A stretch of 64,000 nucleotides of DNA from Antedon mediterranea (taxonomy: Eukaryota; Echinodermata; Crinoidea; Comatulida; Antedonidae): positions 23,063,201 through 23,127,200 of the forward strand of contig NC_092670.1 of assembly GCF_964355755.1 (NCBI RefSeq), in the 5' to 3' direction. The notes beneath the pieces are model-generated. The model was not told the origin of the DNA, ran no database searches, and worked only from the letters and a program-made list of their open reading frames with translations. The position numbers were made by a program, and so were the translations under genes. Positions 44,116-56,060 of the stretch are shown piece after piece. Position 1 is the first letter of the stretch. Every line of letters begins with the position of its first letter.

Positions 44116-44158
44116 TCCTGACAATAACAAGGGGTTATCCGCCAAGAGCGGATAACCA

Positions 44159-44200
44159 ACTAGATTTGAACTCGTCACTTTGACGAGTTCGGGTTATCCG
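44159..44200 (+). other. Perfect boundary hairpin at the end of array 2
   Basis: GAACTCGTCA and TGACGAGTTC form a 10 bp perfect stem with a three-base loop (CTT). Internal boundaries carry the CTACGGAC variant with a shorter 8 bp stem. The same perfect form occurs at 51,101-51,123, again where regular units stop. Confidence 0.8.
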
Positions 44201-44210
44201 CGCAAACGTA

Positions 44211-44640
44211 ACATGCACCACATACATTATATGAACGCCGACAAGTATTATGCCATCCTATGACATGAATTAAATATGTTTACAGTGTTGAATTGTACCT
44301 ATTTTGTGTCATCAAGCATAATGGTACTATTTACGGAATACTCTCTATGTTATACAGTGTGGCAAAGATGACATTACGAGACCCATTTATATAGAAATAT
44401 CAAAGGTGTTACGACGTAAGTTCACCGATCATAGGTCATGACAGAGCCCCCGACGGCATGTTATTTTTCCAGCTTAATATCCGTCCATTAATAATTAAAG
44501 TGAACATTTACGCGAAAAATATACAGTTATCTTCTTAACGCTAGAAACATTTATCAATTTTAACAAGACATGTCTCATGTAAAACTACAGATTGTCGGAA
44601 CCAAAGTAAGATTTATTATAACAACAAGTTTAAAAAAAAT
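44211..44640 (+). repeat. Array-flanking sequence shared with 51,125-51,340 and 2,030-2,170
   Basis: Landmarks TATTATGCCATCCTATGACA and the ATTACGAGACC-type string recur after the array end at 51.1 kb, and the latter also at 2,155 and 10,488. Array ends are therefore joined to the same flanking family more than once. Confidence 0.55.
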
Positions 44641-46100
44641 CGTTCTTTTTTATAGTTTTGTTGATTTTATTTTATTCTGTCTAGCCCTACTATTATAGAT
44701 AGAGATAATATGGCTACTTTTAATACGTGGTTAAAATAAACTTTAAACAGAAGGCTTCTTCAAAAATGGAAATGGTTTTCGGGGTTTCGAATCTTTAATT
44801 TGCTTATAGCCTAACATTAGTTGACCAATGGCAAGCGGCAGTCCGAATAATTCACTGCTTGTGATTGGTCAAATCAGGGAAGAGTTAAATTCCCTGGTCA
44901 AATAGCTAGCGTTGTGCGCCTAAGATAACATCATTGCATTGGATGCCGTCTCATGTTGCGTGTACACGTCCTTGCGATGCGTCCTAGTGGGCACCAACCT
45001 CAGGTTGGGTTCTGGCTTGAATTTCCACTTTCTTACGTTTCCCTGATCTTCTCACTTTGTTATTCTGCGCTTTACAAATACAAAGTTGTACATATAATAT
45101 AGGTATTTTTCAAGGCATCAGCCACTGATACCCACAGCATTGCCATTATTTTCATTAATTTGCCTATTTGTTTTATATTCTGATTCCAGGAATAAAATGA
45201 ACTTTTCCATTAGAAAAAATAAACATTCCAAATAATAAACTTTAGGCCTAAGCCTGAAATATTAGATAATTCGTTATGTTTTACCGTGCATAGGCACAAA
45301 CCTCTATGCTTGTAGACTCCTAACACTCTATTATCATGTGTTACAACATATTCATTAATGTATAATTCGGTATACTTTAAAATTGTAGGATATGCTTCCA
45401 ACTTTTCTGGGTGATGTCACCTGTGACACGTGGACACATTAAACACGTTTACGAGAGAAATATACGACAGTTGGAAACAAGAACTTTACACAGAACGGCA
45501 GTTATGAGATATATTGTTTGGAATGTAATTACCAACATTTTACACGGATTATAGCACGTTCCCAGCTCCAATGGACATAACCTTAGAATACCTGTCAACA
45601 TATATTGTATACGGTTCATCAGACCTTTAGTTTGCAGTCAAATGAAATACGGAACATTACGTGTCTGCAGCTTGTAAATTGTAACAAAGAATAGCAACAA
45701 AGAAAGTCCTAAAATAAAACCCACTCTGCGGCGTGATTGAAGTTAAATCTGAGAGATTGAAAATGGACTTAATACGACTAATTATATCTCAACAAAGATT
45801 GGGAATTAATGAATAAGATTTATCATGACCTTACTATCGTTTTTGTTAGCTAATAAGTAATATTGTGAAATCATAATGTCCTCCTTTAAAAACAATGTTC
45901 CTAATACTAAAAGAAAGAGTGTGTTTAGGACGTATTGTAGGCCTAGGTGACAGACACACACTACAGCCATGCGAGAGAAAGGTAGACAGACCGAATGGAA
46001 CGGAGAGAGGAACAGTAGATAAGAAAATAAAACTTATTACCAGACATAGAACAGCGGAGACTTGCCCAGGAAAGAGGGAACTGGCATTCAGTTGTGGATG
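44641..46100. other. Non-repetitive stretch without a recognised gene
   Basis: Apparently single-copy within the window. ORFs of 63, 68 and 150 codons (45,210-46,298) have no recognisable domain, and the longest runs into the minisatellite. A short CCAACCTCAGGTTGG hairpin lies near 44,998. I see nothing else. Confidence 0.5.
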
Positions 46101-46412
46101 ATCAATGGTAACACCAACATGACACCGGGAATAATGACAGTAAAATACTGACACCGATAATAACAAAATTAGCCTACATTGATACCGATAATGATAACAA
46201 TCTACCAACGATATTGATGACATTAAACTGATAGATAACAAACATACACTGGCACTGATAATGATAACTAAATACCGTACTGACAATAATGATAACATTA
46301 TAAAATATTGACACCAATAATGATAACATTATAAAATACTGACACCAATAATGATAACATTATCACTGACACCAATAATGATAACAGTATCACTGACACT
46401 AATAATGATAAC
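46100..46412 (+). repeat. ATAATGATAACA minisatellite
   Basis: About nine irregular copies of a 23-35 bp unit around CTGACACCAATAATGATAAC, ending exactly where array 3 begins. Confidence 0.8.
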
Positions 46413-49400
46413 ACTAGATTTGAACTCGTCACTACGGACGAGTTAGGTTATCCGCAGCGCAAAAGCCACGTGCACGTCGTACGTTAGAATATTGCACGCA
46501 GATAAACGATGATGCCATTGAAACAATTTCAGTTTTCTCTCTATTTTGCGCCACGTCTAAGTATATACGGTATACACTATATTATACTCTATACGTACTA
46601 CATACAGTGCAGAATAGGTGAAAATAAGTGACCAAAGTTATTGACGCTTTTGGACATGATGACGTCATCACAATTTTTAAACTAATGAATCATGCGAAAG
46701 ATAATTGATTGACTTAGACAATATAAAGAAATGGAGGGCAATGGAATACGGATAAGTGGAGATGCGCTCTATTAAATGTGATGAGCTATACGAAAGAGAA
46801 AAAAATTCTATATTTTATATTTGAGTGGCCATACAATGACGTCACAATGTCCAATTAGCTATATTGATGCATGATTCGATATCTACAACTCATCTACTTC
46901 CACAATATGTAATTTAAAAAAAGTTCACCACGTAGTTTAGAATCTATGACTTTTTAAAAAAAGGCATAATTTTCATGAATTTTTGAACTTTTTCACCAAA
47001 AACGCGCGCAAATTGTTCAATTCTACGTGCTCGTATGAAGTGATTTTAAGTCAAAATCCATTGAAAATTGGTAAATTTACTAGAAAAGGCTGAAAAAACG
47101 AAAATCAAGCAAAAAAAATATGTTTTTGCGCTACGTGCGCACGCGCGCGTAAAAAAATGCGCGCTGGTGGGAATTTTTGAAATGCTCAAAATGACCTGAA
47201 ACGCGTAGAAAGTTGATTAGAAATTGATTTTTCGCAATTTGAAATTTTAAACGCCCGTGCGCGCGTAACTTTTTGCGCAACCTGCCATTTTTAATCTACA
47301 GAAAGTTTGCGATTTATATGACTTACATTTTCACCAAGTTTCAATACAAAATGACTTTTGGTTTTTAATCTATGATCAATAATTGAAATTCATAAAATCG
47401 CGCGTAACTTACGCTGCGCGATTCGAAATTTGAAAAAAAAAGTTTCTTGCACATCTACAGATATAGGGCAATCTTTTGAAAAAGTTATACAATCTTCTGT
47501 TGGCTAGAATTAGAGATACGCTGCCCACAAAAAATGGGAGAGAAGTGTGGAAAGAAAGAAATAAATACTAGATTTGAACTCGTCACTACGGACGAGTTAG
47601 GTTATCCGCAGCGCAAAGGCCACGTGCACGTCATACGTTAAAACATTGCGCGCAGAAAAACGATTAAGTAATTGAAACAATTTCAGCGTGCTCTTTATTT
47701 TTCGTCACGTCTGAGTATATACGGTATACACTATATACTGTATACGTACTACATACAGTGCAGAATAGGTGAAAATAAGTGACCAAAGTTATTGACGCTT
47801 TTGAACATGATGACGTCATCACAATTTTTTAAATGGTGAATCGTGCGAAAGATAATTGATAGACCTAGACAACATAAAAAAAATGGGGAGAAATGGAATA
47901 CAAATAAGTGGAGATGCGCTATATTAAATGTGACGAGCTACGAGGAAAGAGAAAAAAATCCTATATTTTATATTCGAGTGGCCATGTGATGACGTCACAT
48001 TGTCCGGTTAGCCATATTGATGCATGATTTGATATCTGCAACTCATCTACTACCAGAATATGTAATTATAAAAAAGTTCACCACGTAGTTTAGAATTTAT
48101 GACTGTTTAAAAAAAGGCATAATTTTGACTAATTTTTGAACTTTTTCATCAAAAATGCGCGTAAATTGTTTAATTCTACGTGCTCGTATGACGTGATTTT
48201 CAGTCGAAATTGTTTGAAAATTGGTAAATTTTCTAAAAAAGACATGAAAAACAAAAATCAAGCAAAAAAATGATGTTTTTGCGCTACGTGCGCACGTGCG
48301 CGTAAAAAATTGCGCACGCGTGGGAATTTTTGAAATGCTTAAAATGACATGAAACGCGTAGAAAGTTGATTAGATATTGATTTTTCGCATTTTGAAATTT
48401 TAAACGCGCATGCGCACGTAACTTTTTGTAAAACATGCCATTTTTAATCCATAGAAAGTTTGCGCATTATATGACTTAAATTTTCACCAAGTTTCAATAC
48501 AAAATGAATTTTATTTTTTAATCTATGATCAATAATTGAAATTCATAAAATCACGCGTAACTTACGCTGCGCGACTCGAAATTTGAAAAAAAAAGTTTCT
48601 TGCACATCTACAGATATAGGGCAATCTTTTGACAAAGTTATACAATCTTCTGTTGGCTAGAATTAGAGATACGCTGCCCACAAAAAATGGGAGAGAAGTG
48701 TGTAAAGAAAGAAATAAATACTAGATTTGAACTCGTCACTACGGACGAGTTAGGTTATCCGCAGCGCAAAGGCCACGTGCACGTCATACATTAAAATATT
48801 GCGCGCAGAAAAACGATTAAGTCATTGAAACAATTTCAGTGTGCTCTTTATTTTTCGTCACGTCTGAGTATATACGGTATACACTATATACTGTATACGT
48901 AGGCCTACTACATACAGTGCAGAAAAGGTGAAAATAAGTGACCAAAGTTATTGACGCTTTTGAACATGATGACGTCATCACAATTTTGAAAATGGTGAAT
49001 CGTGCGAAAGATAATTGATAGACCTAGACAACATAAAAAATGGGGGGAAATGGAATACAAATAAGTGGAGATGCGCTATATTAAATGTGATGAACTACGA
49101 GGAAAGAGACAAAAATCCTATATTTTATATTCGAGTGGCCATACGATGACGTCACAATGTCCGGTTAGCCATATTGATGCATGATTTGATATCTGCAACT
49201 CATCTACTACCAGAATATGTAATTATAAAAAAGTTCACCACGTAGTTTAGAATCTATGACTATTTAAAAAAAGGCATAATTTTGACAAATTTTTGAACTT
49301 TTTCATCAAAAATGCGCGTAAATTGTTTAATTCTACGTGCTCGTATGACGTGATTTTAAGTCGAAATTGTTTGAAAGCTGGTAAATTTTCTAAAAAAGAC

Positions 49401-52400
49401 AGGAAAAACCAAATTCAATAAAAAAAATGATGTTTTTGCGCTACGTGCGCACGTGCGCGTAAAAAAATTGCGCACGAGTGGGAATTTTTGAAATGCTCAA
49501 AATGACATGAAACGCGTAGAAAGTTGATTAGATATTGATTTTTCGCATTTTGAAATTTTAAATACGCGTGCGCGCGTAACTTTTTATGAAACATGCCATT
49601 TTTAATCCATAGAAAGTTTGCGCATTATATGACTTAAATGTTCACCAAGTTTCAATACAAAACGACCTTTAGTTTTTATTCTATGATCAATCATTGAAAT
49701 TCACAAAATCGCGCGTAACTTACGCTGCGCAACTCGAAATTTGAAAAAAAAAGTTTCTTGCACATCTACAGCTACAGGGCAATCTTTTGACAAAGTTATA
49801 CAATCATATGTTGGCCAGAATTAGAGATACGCTGCGCACAAAAAATGGGGGAGAAGGGTGGAAGGAAACAAATAAATACTAGATTTGAACTCGTCACTAC
49901 GGACGAGTTAGGTTATCCGCGGCGCAAAAGCCACGCGCATGACACCTAAGTTAGAATATTGCGCGCAGAAAAACGATTATACCATTGAAAAAATGTTAGT
50001 GAGCCCTCTATTTTGCGTCGCGTCTAAGTGTGCACGGTATACACTATATACTGTATACGTACTACATAAAGTGCAGAATAGGTGAAAATAAGTGACCAAA
50101 GTTGTTGACGATTTTGCAAATGATGACGTTATAACAGTCTTAAAAATTGTTAACCATGCGAAAGATAATTGATTGACCTAGACAATATAAAAAAATTGAG
50201 GGAAATGGAATACGGATAAGTAGAGATGCGCTCTATTAAATGTGACCAGCTATGACGAAAGAGAAAAAACTCCTATATTTTATATTCGAGTGGCCATACG
50301 ATGACGTCATAATGCTTGGTTAGCCATATTAATGCATGATTCGATAAAAACAACTCATCTACTTCCAGAATATGTAATTTAAAAAAAGTTCACCGCGTAG
50401 TTTAGAATTTATGACTGTTTAAAAAAAGGCATAATTTTGACGAATTTCTGAACTTTTTTTTAAAAATGCGCGCAAATTGTCAAATTCTAAGTGCTCGTAT
50501 GAGGTGATATTAAGTCGAAATTGTATAAAAATTGGTAAAATTACTAGAAAATACTGGAAAAACAAAAATCAAGCAAAAAAAAATTGTTTTTGCGCTACGT
50601 GCGCACGCGCGCGTAAAAAAAGTGCGCATGCCTGGCAATTTTTGAAATGCTCAAAATGACATGAAACGCGTAGAAAGTTGATTAGAAGTTGATTTTTTGC
50701 ATTTTGAAATTTTAAACGTGCGTGCGCACGTAACTTTTAGCGCAATCTGCCATTTTTAATCCATAGAAAGTTTGCGCTTGATATGACTTAAATTTTCACC
50801 AAGTTTCAATACAAAATGACTTTTGGTTTTTAATCTATGATCAATCATTGAAATTCATAAAATTGCGCGTAACTTACGCTGCGCGACTCCAAATTCATAA
50901 AAAAAAGTTTCTTGCACATCTACAGCAACAGGGCAATCTTTTGCCAAAGTTATACAATCATATGTTGGCCAGAATTAGAGATAGGCTGCGAACAAAATTC
51001 GTGGAAAGAAAGAAGAATAAAGAAAAAAAAAAAAAAAAAAAAAAAGATCCTTACAATAACAAGGGGTTATCCGCCAAGTGCGGATAACCAACTAGATTTG
51101 AACTCGTCACTTTGACGAGTTCGGGTTATCCGCGCAAAGGCAACATGCACATACTTTAAACTATATGAACTTCGACAAATATTATGCCATCCTATGACAT
51201 GAATTAAACGTGTTTACAGTGCTGAATTGTACCTATTATGTAGCATACAGCATGTTATAGAATACACTGTTATATGTTATATACAGTGTAGTATAGAGGA
51301 AATTACAAGACCATCTTTTAAATCCAATTATTAACACGATGATGTCATCAAATTGACATATAAAGATAACTATTTTAGAAGATAATTATCTAAATAATTA
51401 CATTAATACAAATTTGAAGAATTTTGGGCACGTAAAAGTGACATGCGCTCTCGTTTAAACGCAATGAACTTTTACGCAAAGGATGAAAATACGACTTTTT
51501 TTATTCAACTGGCCATATGATGACGTCACAACATCTGGTTGGCAAAATATTTACATGAATTCGTATCTACAATTCAATGACTTCCAGAAAACGTTTAAAT
51601 CATGATTATCACTTTTTATTCTGACGAGATATAACAGATTAAAATTTACTGTAAAGATGAAAATAAGTGACCCACGTTGTTTACATTTTTAGACATGATG
51701 AGGTCATAAAAATTTAAATATTTTAACTCCTACGAAAGATAGTTGATTGACGTAGACAATATTGAAATCTCGGGGGAAATGGAATACGCATAAGCGAGAT
51801 GCGCTCTGTTGAATGTGATGAGCAATAACGAAAGAGACAAAAATCCTATATTTTATATTCGAGTGGCCATACGATGACGTCACAATATCCGGTTAGCCAT
51901 ATTAATGCATGATTTGATATCTGCAACTCATCTACTACCAGAATATGTAATTATAAAAAAGTTCACCACGTAGTTTAGAATCTATGACTGTTTAAAAAAA
52001 GGCATAATTTTGACAAATTTTTGAACTTTTTCATCAAAATTGCGTGCAAATTGTTTAATTCTACGTCCTCGTATGACGTGATTTTAGGTCGGAATTGATA
52101 GAAAATTGGTAAATTTACTAGAAAAGGCTGAAAAAACAAAAATCAAGCAAAAAAAAGATTTTTTTTCGCTACGTGCGCACGCGCGCATAAAAAAATTGCG
52201 CACGCGTGGGAATTTTTGAAATGCTCAAAATGACATGAAACGCGTAGAAAGTTGATTAGAAGTTGATTATTCGCATTTTGAAATTTTGAACGCGCGTGCA
52301 CGCGTAACTTTATGTAAAACATGCCATTTTTAATCCACAGAAAGTTTGCGCATGATATAACTTAAATTTTCACAAAGTTTCAATACAAAATGACTTTTGG

Positions 52401-55095
52401 TTTTTAATCTATGATCAATCATTGAAATTCATAAAATCGCGCGTAACTTACGCTGCGCAACTCAAAATTCATAAAGAAAAGTTTCTTGCACATCTACAGC
52501 TAGAGGGCAATCTTTTGACAAAGTTACACAATTTTATGTTAACCCGAATTAGAGATATGCCACCAACAAAATTCGGGGAAAGAAAGAAGAATAACATAGA
52601 AAAAAAAAAAAAAGATCCTGACAATAACAAGGGGTTATCCGCCAAGTGCGGATAACCAACTAGATTTGAACTCGTCACTACGGACGAGTTAGGTTATCCG
52701 CAGTCCTAAAGCCACGTGCACGTCATACGTTGGAATATTGCGCGCAGAAAAACGATTATGCCATTGAAAAAATGTGAGTGCGCTCTCTATTTTGTGTCAC
52801 GTCAAAGTGTATACGGTATACACTATATACCGTATACGTACTACATACTGTTCAGAATAGGTGAAAATAAGTGACCAAAGTTATTGACGCTTTTGGACAT
52901 GATGACGTCATCACAATTTTTAAAATGGTGAATCGTGCGAAAGATAATTGATAGACCTAGACAATATAAAAAAAATGGGGGGAAATGGAATACAAATAAG
53001 TGAAGATGCGCTATATTAAATGTGACAAGCTACGAGGAAAGAGACAAAAATCCTATATTTTATATTCGAGTGGCCATATGATGACGTCACAATGTCCGGT
53101 TAGCCATATTGATGCATGATTTGATATCTGCAACTCATCTACTACCAGAATATGTAATTATAAAAAAGTTCACCACGTAGTTTAGAATTTATGACTGTTT
53201 AAAAAAAGGCATAATTTTGACTAATTTTTGAACTTTTTCATCAAAAATGCGCGTAAATTGTTTAATTCTACGTGTTCGTATGACGTGATTTTAAGTCGAA
53301 ATTGTTTGAAAGTTGGTAAATTTTCTAAAAAAGACAGGAAAAACAAAAATCAAGCAAAAAAATGATGTTTTTGCGCTACGTGCGCACGTGCGCGTAAAAA
53401 AATTGCGCACGCTTGGGAATTTTTGAAATGCTCAAAATGACATGAAACGCGTAGAAAGTTGATTAGATATTGATTTTTCGCATTTTGAAATTTTAAACGC
53501 GCGTGCGCGCGTAACTTTTTATAAAACATGCCATTTTTAATCCATAGAAAGTTTGCGCATTATATGACTTAAATGTTCACCAAGTTTCAATACAAAATGA
53601 ATTTTAGTTTTTAATCTATGATCAATCATTGAAATTCATAAAATCACGCGTAACTTACGCTGCGCAACTCCGAAATTGTCCAAAAGCTTGGCTGCACATC
53701 TACAGCTACAGGTCAATCTTATGACAAAGTTATACAATGTTATATTTGCCAGAATTAGAGATATGCGACCAACAAAATTCGTGGAAAGAAAGAAGAACAA
53801 AGAAAAAGAAAAAGAAAAAAAAAAAAAAAAAAAAAAAGATCCTGACAATAACAAGGGGTTATCCGCCAAGTGCGGATAACCAACTAGATTTGAACTCGTC
53901 ACTACGGACGAGTTAGGTTATCCGCAGTCCTAAAGCCACGTGCACGTCATACGTTGGAATATTGCGCGCAGAAAAACGATTATGCCATTGAAAAAATGTG
54001 AGTGCGCTCTCTATTTTGTGTCACGTCAAAGTGTATACGGTATACACTATATACCGTATACGTACTACATACTGTTCAGAATAGGTGAAAATAAGTGACC
54101 AAAGTTATTGACGCTTTTGGACATGATGACGTCATCACAATTTTTAAAATGGTGAATCGTGCGAAAGATAATTGATAGACCTAGACAATATAAAAAAAAT
54201 GGGGGGAAATGGAATACAAATAAGTGAAGATGCGCTATATTAAATGTGACAAGCTACGAGGAAAGAGACAAAAATCCTATATTTTATATTCGAGTGGCCA
54301 TATGATGACGTCACAATGTCCGGTTAGCCATATTGATGCATGATTTGATATCTGCAACTCATCTACTACCAGAATATGTAATTATAAAAAAGTTCACCAC
54401 GTAGTTTAGAATTTATGACTGTTTAAAAAAAGGCATAATTTTGACTAATTTTTGAACTTTTTCATCAAAAATGCGCGTAAATTGTTTAATTCTACGTGTT
54501 CGTATGACGTGATTTTAAGTCGAAATTGTTTGAAAGTTGGTAAATTTTCTAAAAAAGACAGGAAAAACAAAAATCAAGCAAAAAAATGATGTTTTTGCGC
54601 TACGTGCGCACGTGCGCGTAAAAAAATTGCGCACGCTTGGGAATTTTTGAAATGCTCAAAATGACATGAAACGCGTAGAAAGTTGATTAGATATTGATTT
54701 TTCGCATTTTGAAATTTTAAACGCGCGTGCGCGCGTAACTTTTTATAAAACATGCCATTTTTAATCCATAGAAAGTTTGCGCATTATATGACTTAAATGT
54801 TCACCAAGTTTCAATACAAAATGAATTTTAGTTTTTAATCTATGATCAATCATTGAAATTCATAAAATCACGCGTAACTTACGCTGCGCAACTCCGAAAT
54901 TGTCCAAAAGCTTGGCTGCACATCTACAGCTACAGGTCAATCTTATGACAAAGTTATACAATGTTATATTTGCCAGAATTAGAGATATGCGACCAACAAA
55001 ATTCGTGGAAAGAAAGAAGAACAAAGAAAAAGAAAAAGAAAAAAAAAAAAAACTAGATTTGAACTCGTCACTACGGACGAGTTAGGTTATCCGCG
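46413..55095 (+). repeat. 1.2 kb satellite-like repeat, array 3
   Basis: Head-to-tail units start at 46,413, 47,567, 48,720, 49,878, 51,091 (diverged start), 52,659 and 53,883, and the last boundary hairpin is at 55,052-55,095. The units from 52,659 and 53,883 appear nearly identical over more than 1.1 kb, so that duplication is very recent. As in array 2, each unit has two TGACGTCA sites and CG-alternating stretches. The array ends about 85 bp before homology to Helentron copy 1 begins. Confidence 0.95.
51110..51830 (+). repeat. Diverged insertion inside array 3
   Basis: After the perfect hairpin at 51,101-51,123 the sequence leaves the regular unit: first the flank shared with 44,211-44,400, then a diverged 5' half like 36,650-36,990 and 17,380-17,600, and back to the regular unit by about 51,830. 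This makes the 51,091 unit 1,568 bp long. An older array end is apparently trapped inside the array. Confidence 0.65.
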
Positions 55096-55180
55096 AAAAC
55101 GCAACGTCTAATAATATACACGTAGAATACATATAATAGGTCTGACGTGAAAACTAATTTTCGTTATTCGTTAAATATTG

Positions 55181-56060
55181 GTAATTTTGGCGAGGATTGC
55201 ATGCCATACTGTAGGTGAACCGAATTTCGAGAAAATTCGACAACGTGTTGTGTTGTGGTATGTCGTTGGTAAACTCCATGTTGGTTTTTAAGAGTCGCTC
55301 TCTGATAATTGTTACAAATACCATTTTATATCGTCGAACTTCAACGATTAAATAAATAAATAACAAACTCAAGTTTGTTGAGAATTGATATACTATAAGA
55401 AATAGGTAAGAAATTATGTGGATTGTTTGATTTGTAGTTGTTTTGTAATTGCTACTTACTAACGATACCCTAGCCTACTATAGATATAGGGAAGGATGTC
55501 AGACTTTCAGAGACGGCCGGCAAACGTCGTGACGTTTTTCAGCCCGATGGCTTTCGTAGCAGCACGACAATCGTGTATGGCCATGTGTATGTTAAATACG
55601 GTCCCGGTAAATACGAACAAATATGTCTGCTACATTCATAGTGTACCTAGGCCTAGCCTGTACAAGAATACTTGCTGTTTTTAGTAGGACTAAACGGCGC
55701 TAGTTCCCTTTTGCACCTGGCTTATATTATATTAACTCTAGCTTAATTTTTAGTTGTATAAATTCTTAAAGAGAAGAAACAATGACTCGTTCTTCTTACA
55801 ATAGCATGTTGTCTAGGCTTACTCCAGTAGTCCTAGTAGTAGTGACGTAGGTCAGCGCAGTTCCCTTTCGCACCTGTCATTGTTACAAATATTGTGGATG
55901 TTTTGATCACAATTTGTATTGATATTTATAATAATAATATATTTTTGTCTTGTAGCTGTTGGAAGAGATACACAATTGTTTCTACTTTAGTATCTCTAGA
56001 ATATTGTAAGTAGTGTATATTAAATAAATAGTTTGTAGAGATGATTAATGGTTTCATGAT
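55181..56060 (+). promoter_or_regulatory. Helentron copy 2 leader with candidate 5' exons
   Basis: Conserved donor at 55,406, and an exon at 55,956-56,005 between TTTTGTCTTGTAG and GTAAGTAG. Two copies of the foldback-element end (55,693-55,742; 55,850-55,885). The 62-codon ORF at 55,496-55,684 is not present in copy 1, so I do not call it. Confidence 0.5.

Larger units (their letters stand above)
36250..44210 (+). repeat. 1.2 kb satellite-like repeat, array 2
   Basis: A diverged 3' half (36,250-36,640) and diverged 5' half (36,640-37,020) lead into head-to-tail units starting at about 37,020 and at 38,192, 39,348, 40,500, 41,719 and 42,933, ending with a boundary hairpin at 44,159-44,200. 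Unit lengths are about 1.15 kb, or about 1.22 kb when a poly(A) tract plus GATCCTGACAATAACAAG and a GGTTATCCGC/GCGGATAACC hairpin precede the boundary. The array has no real genes: ORFs in it come from the repeat and from poly(A) tracts. Confidence 0.95.

Noticed and set aside
45846-46298. 150-codon minus-strand ORF
   Set aside because: About half of it is the ATAATGATAACA minisatellite. No domain, no second copy and no splice context.
55496-55684. 62-codon ORF in the copy 2 leader
   Set aside because: No counterpart in the copy 1 leader, and it overlaps a TAGGCC-rich stretch.
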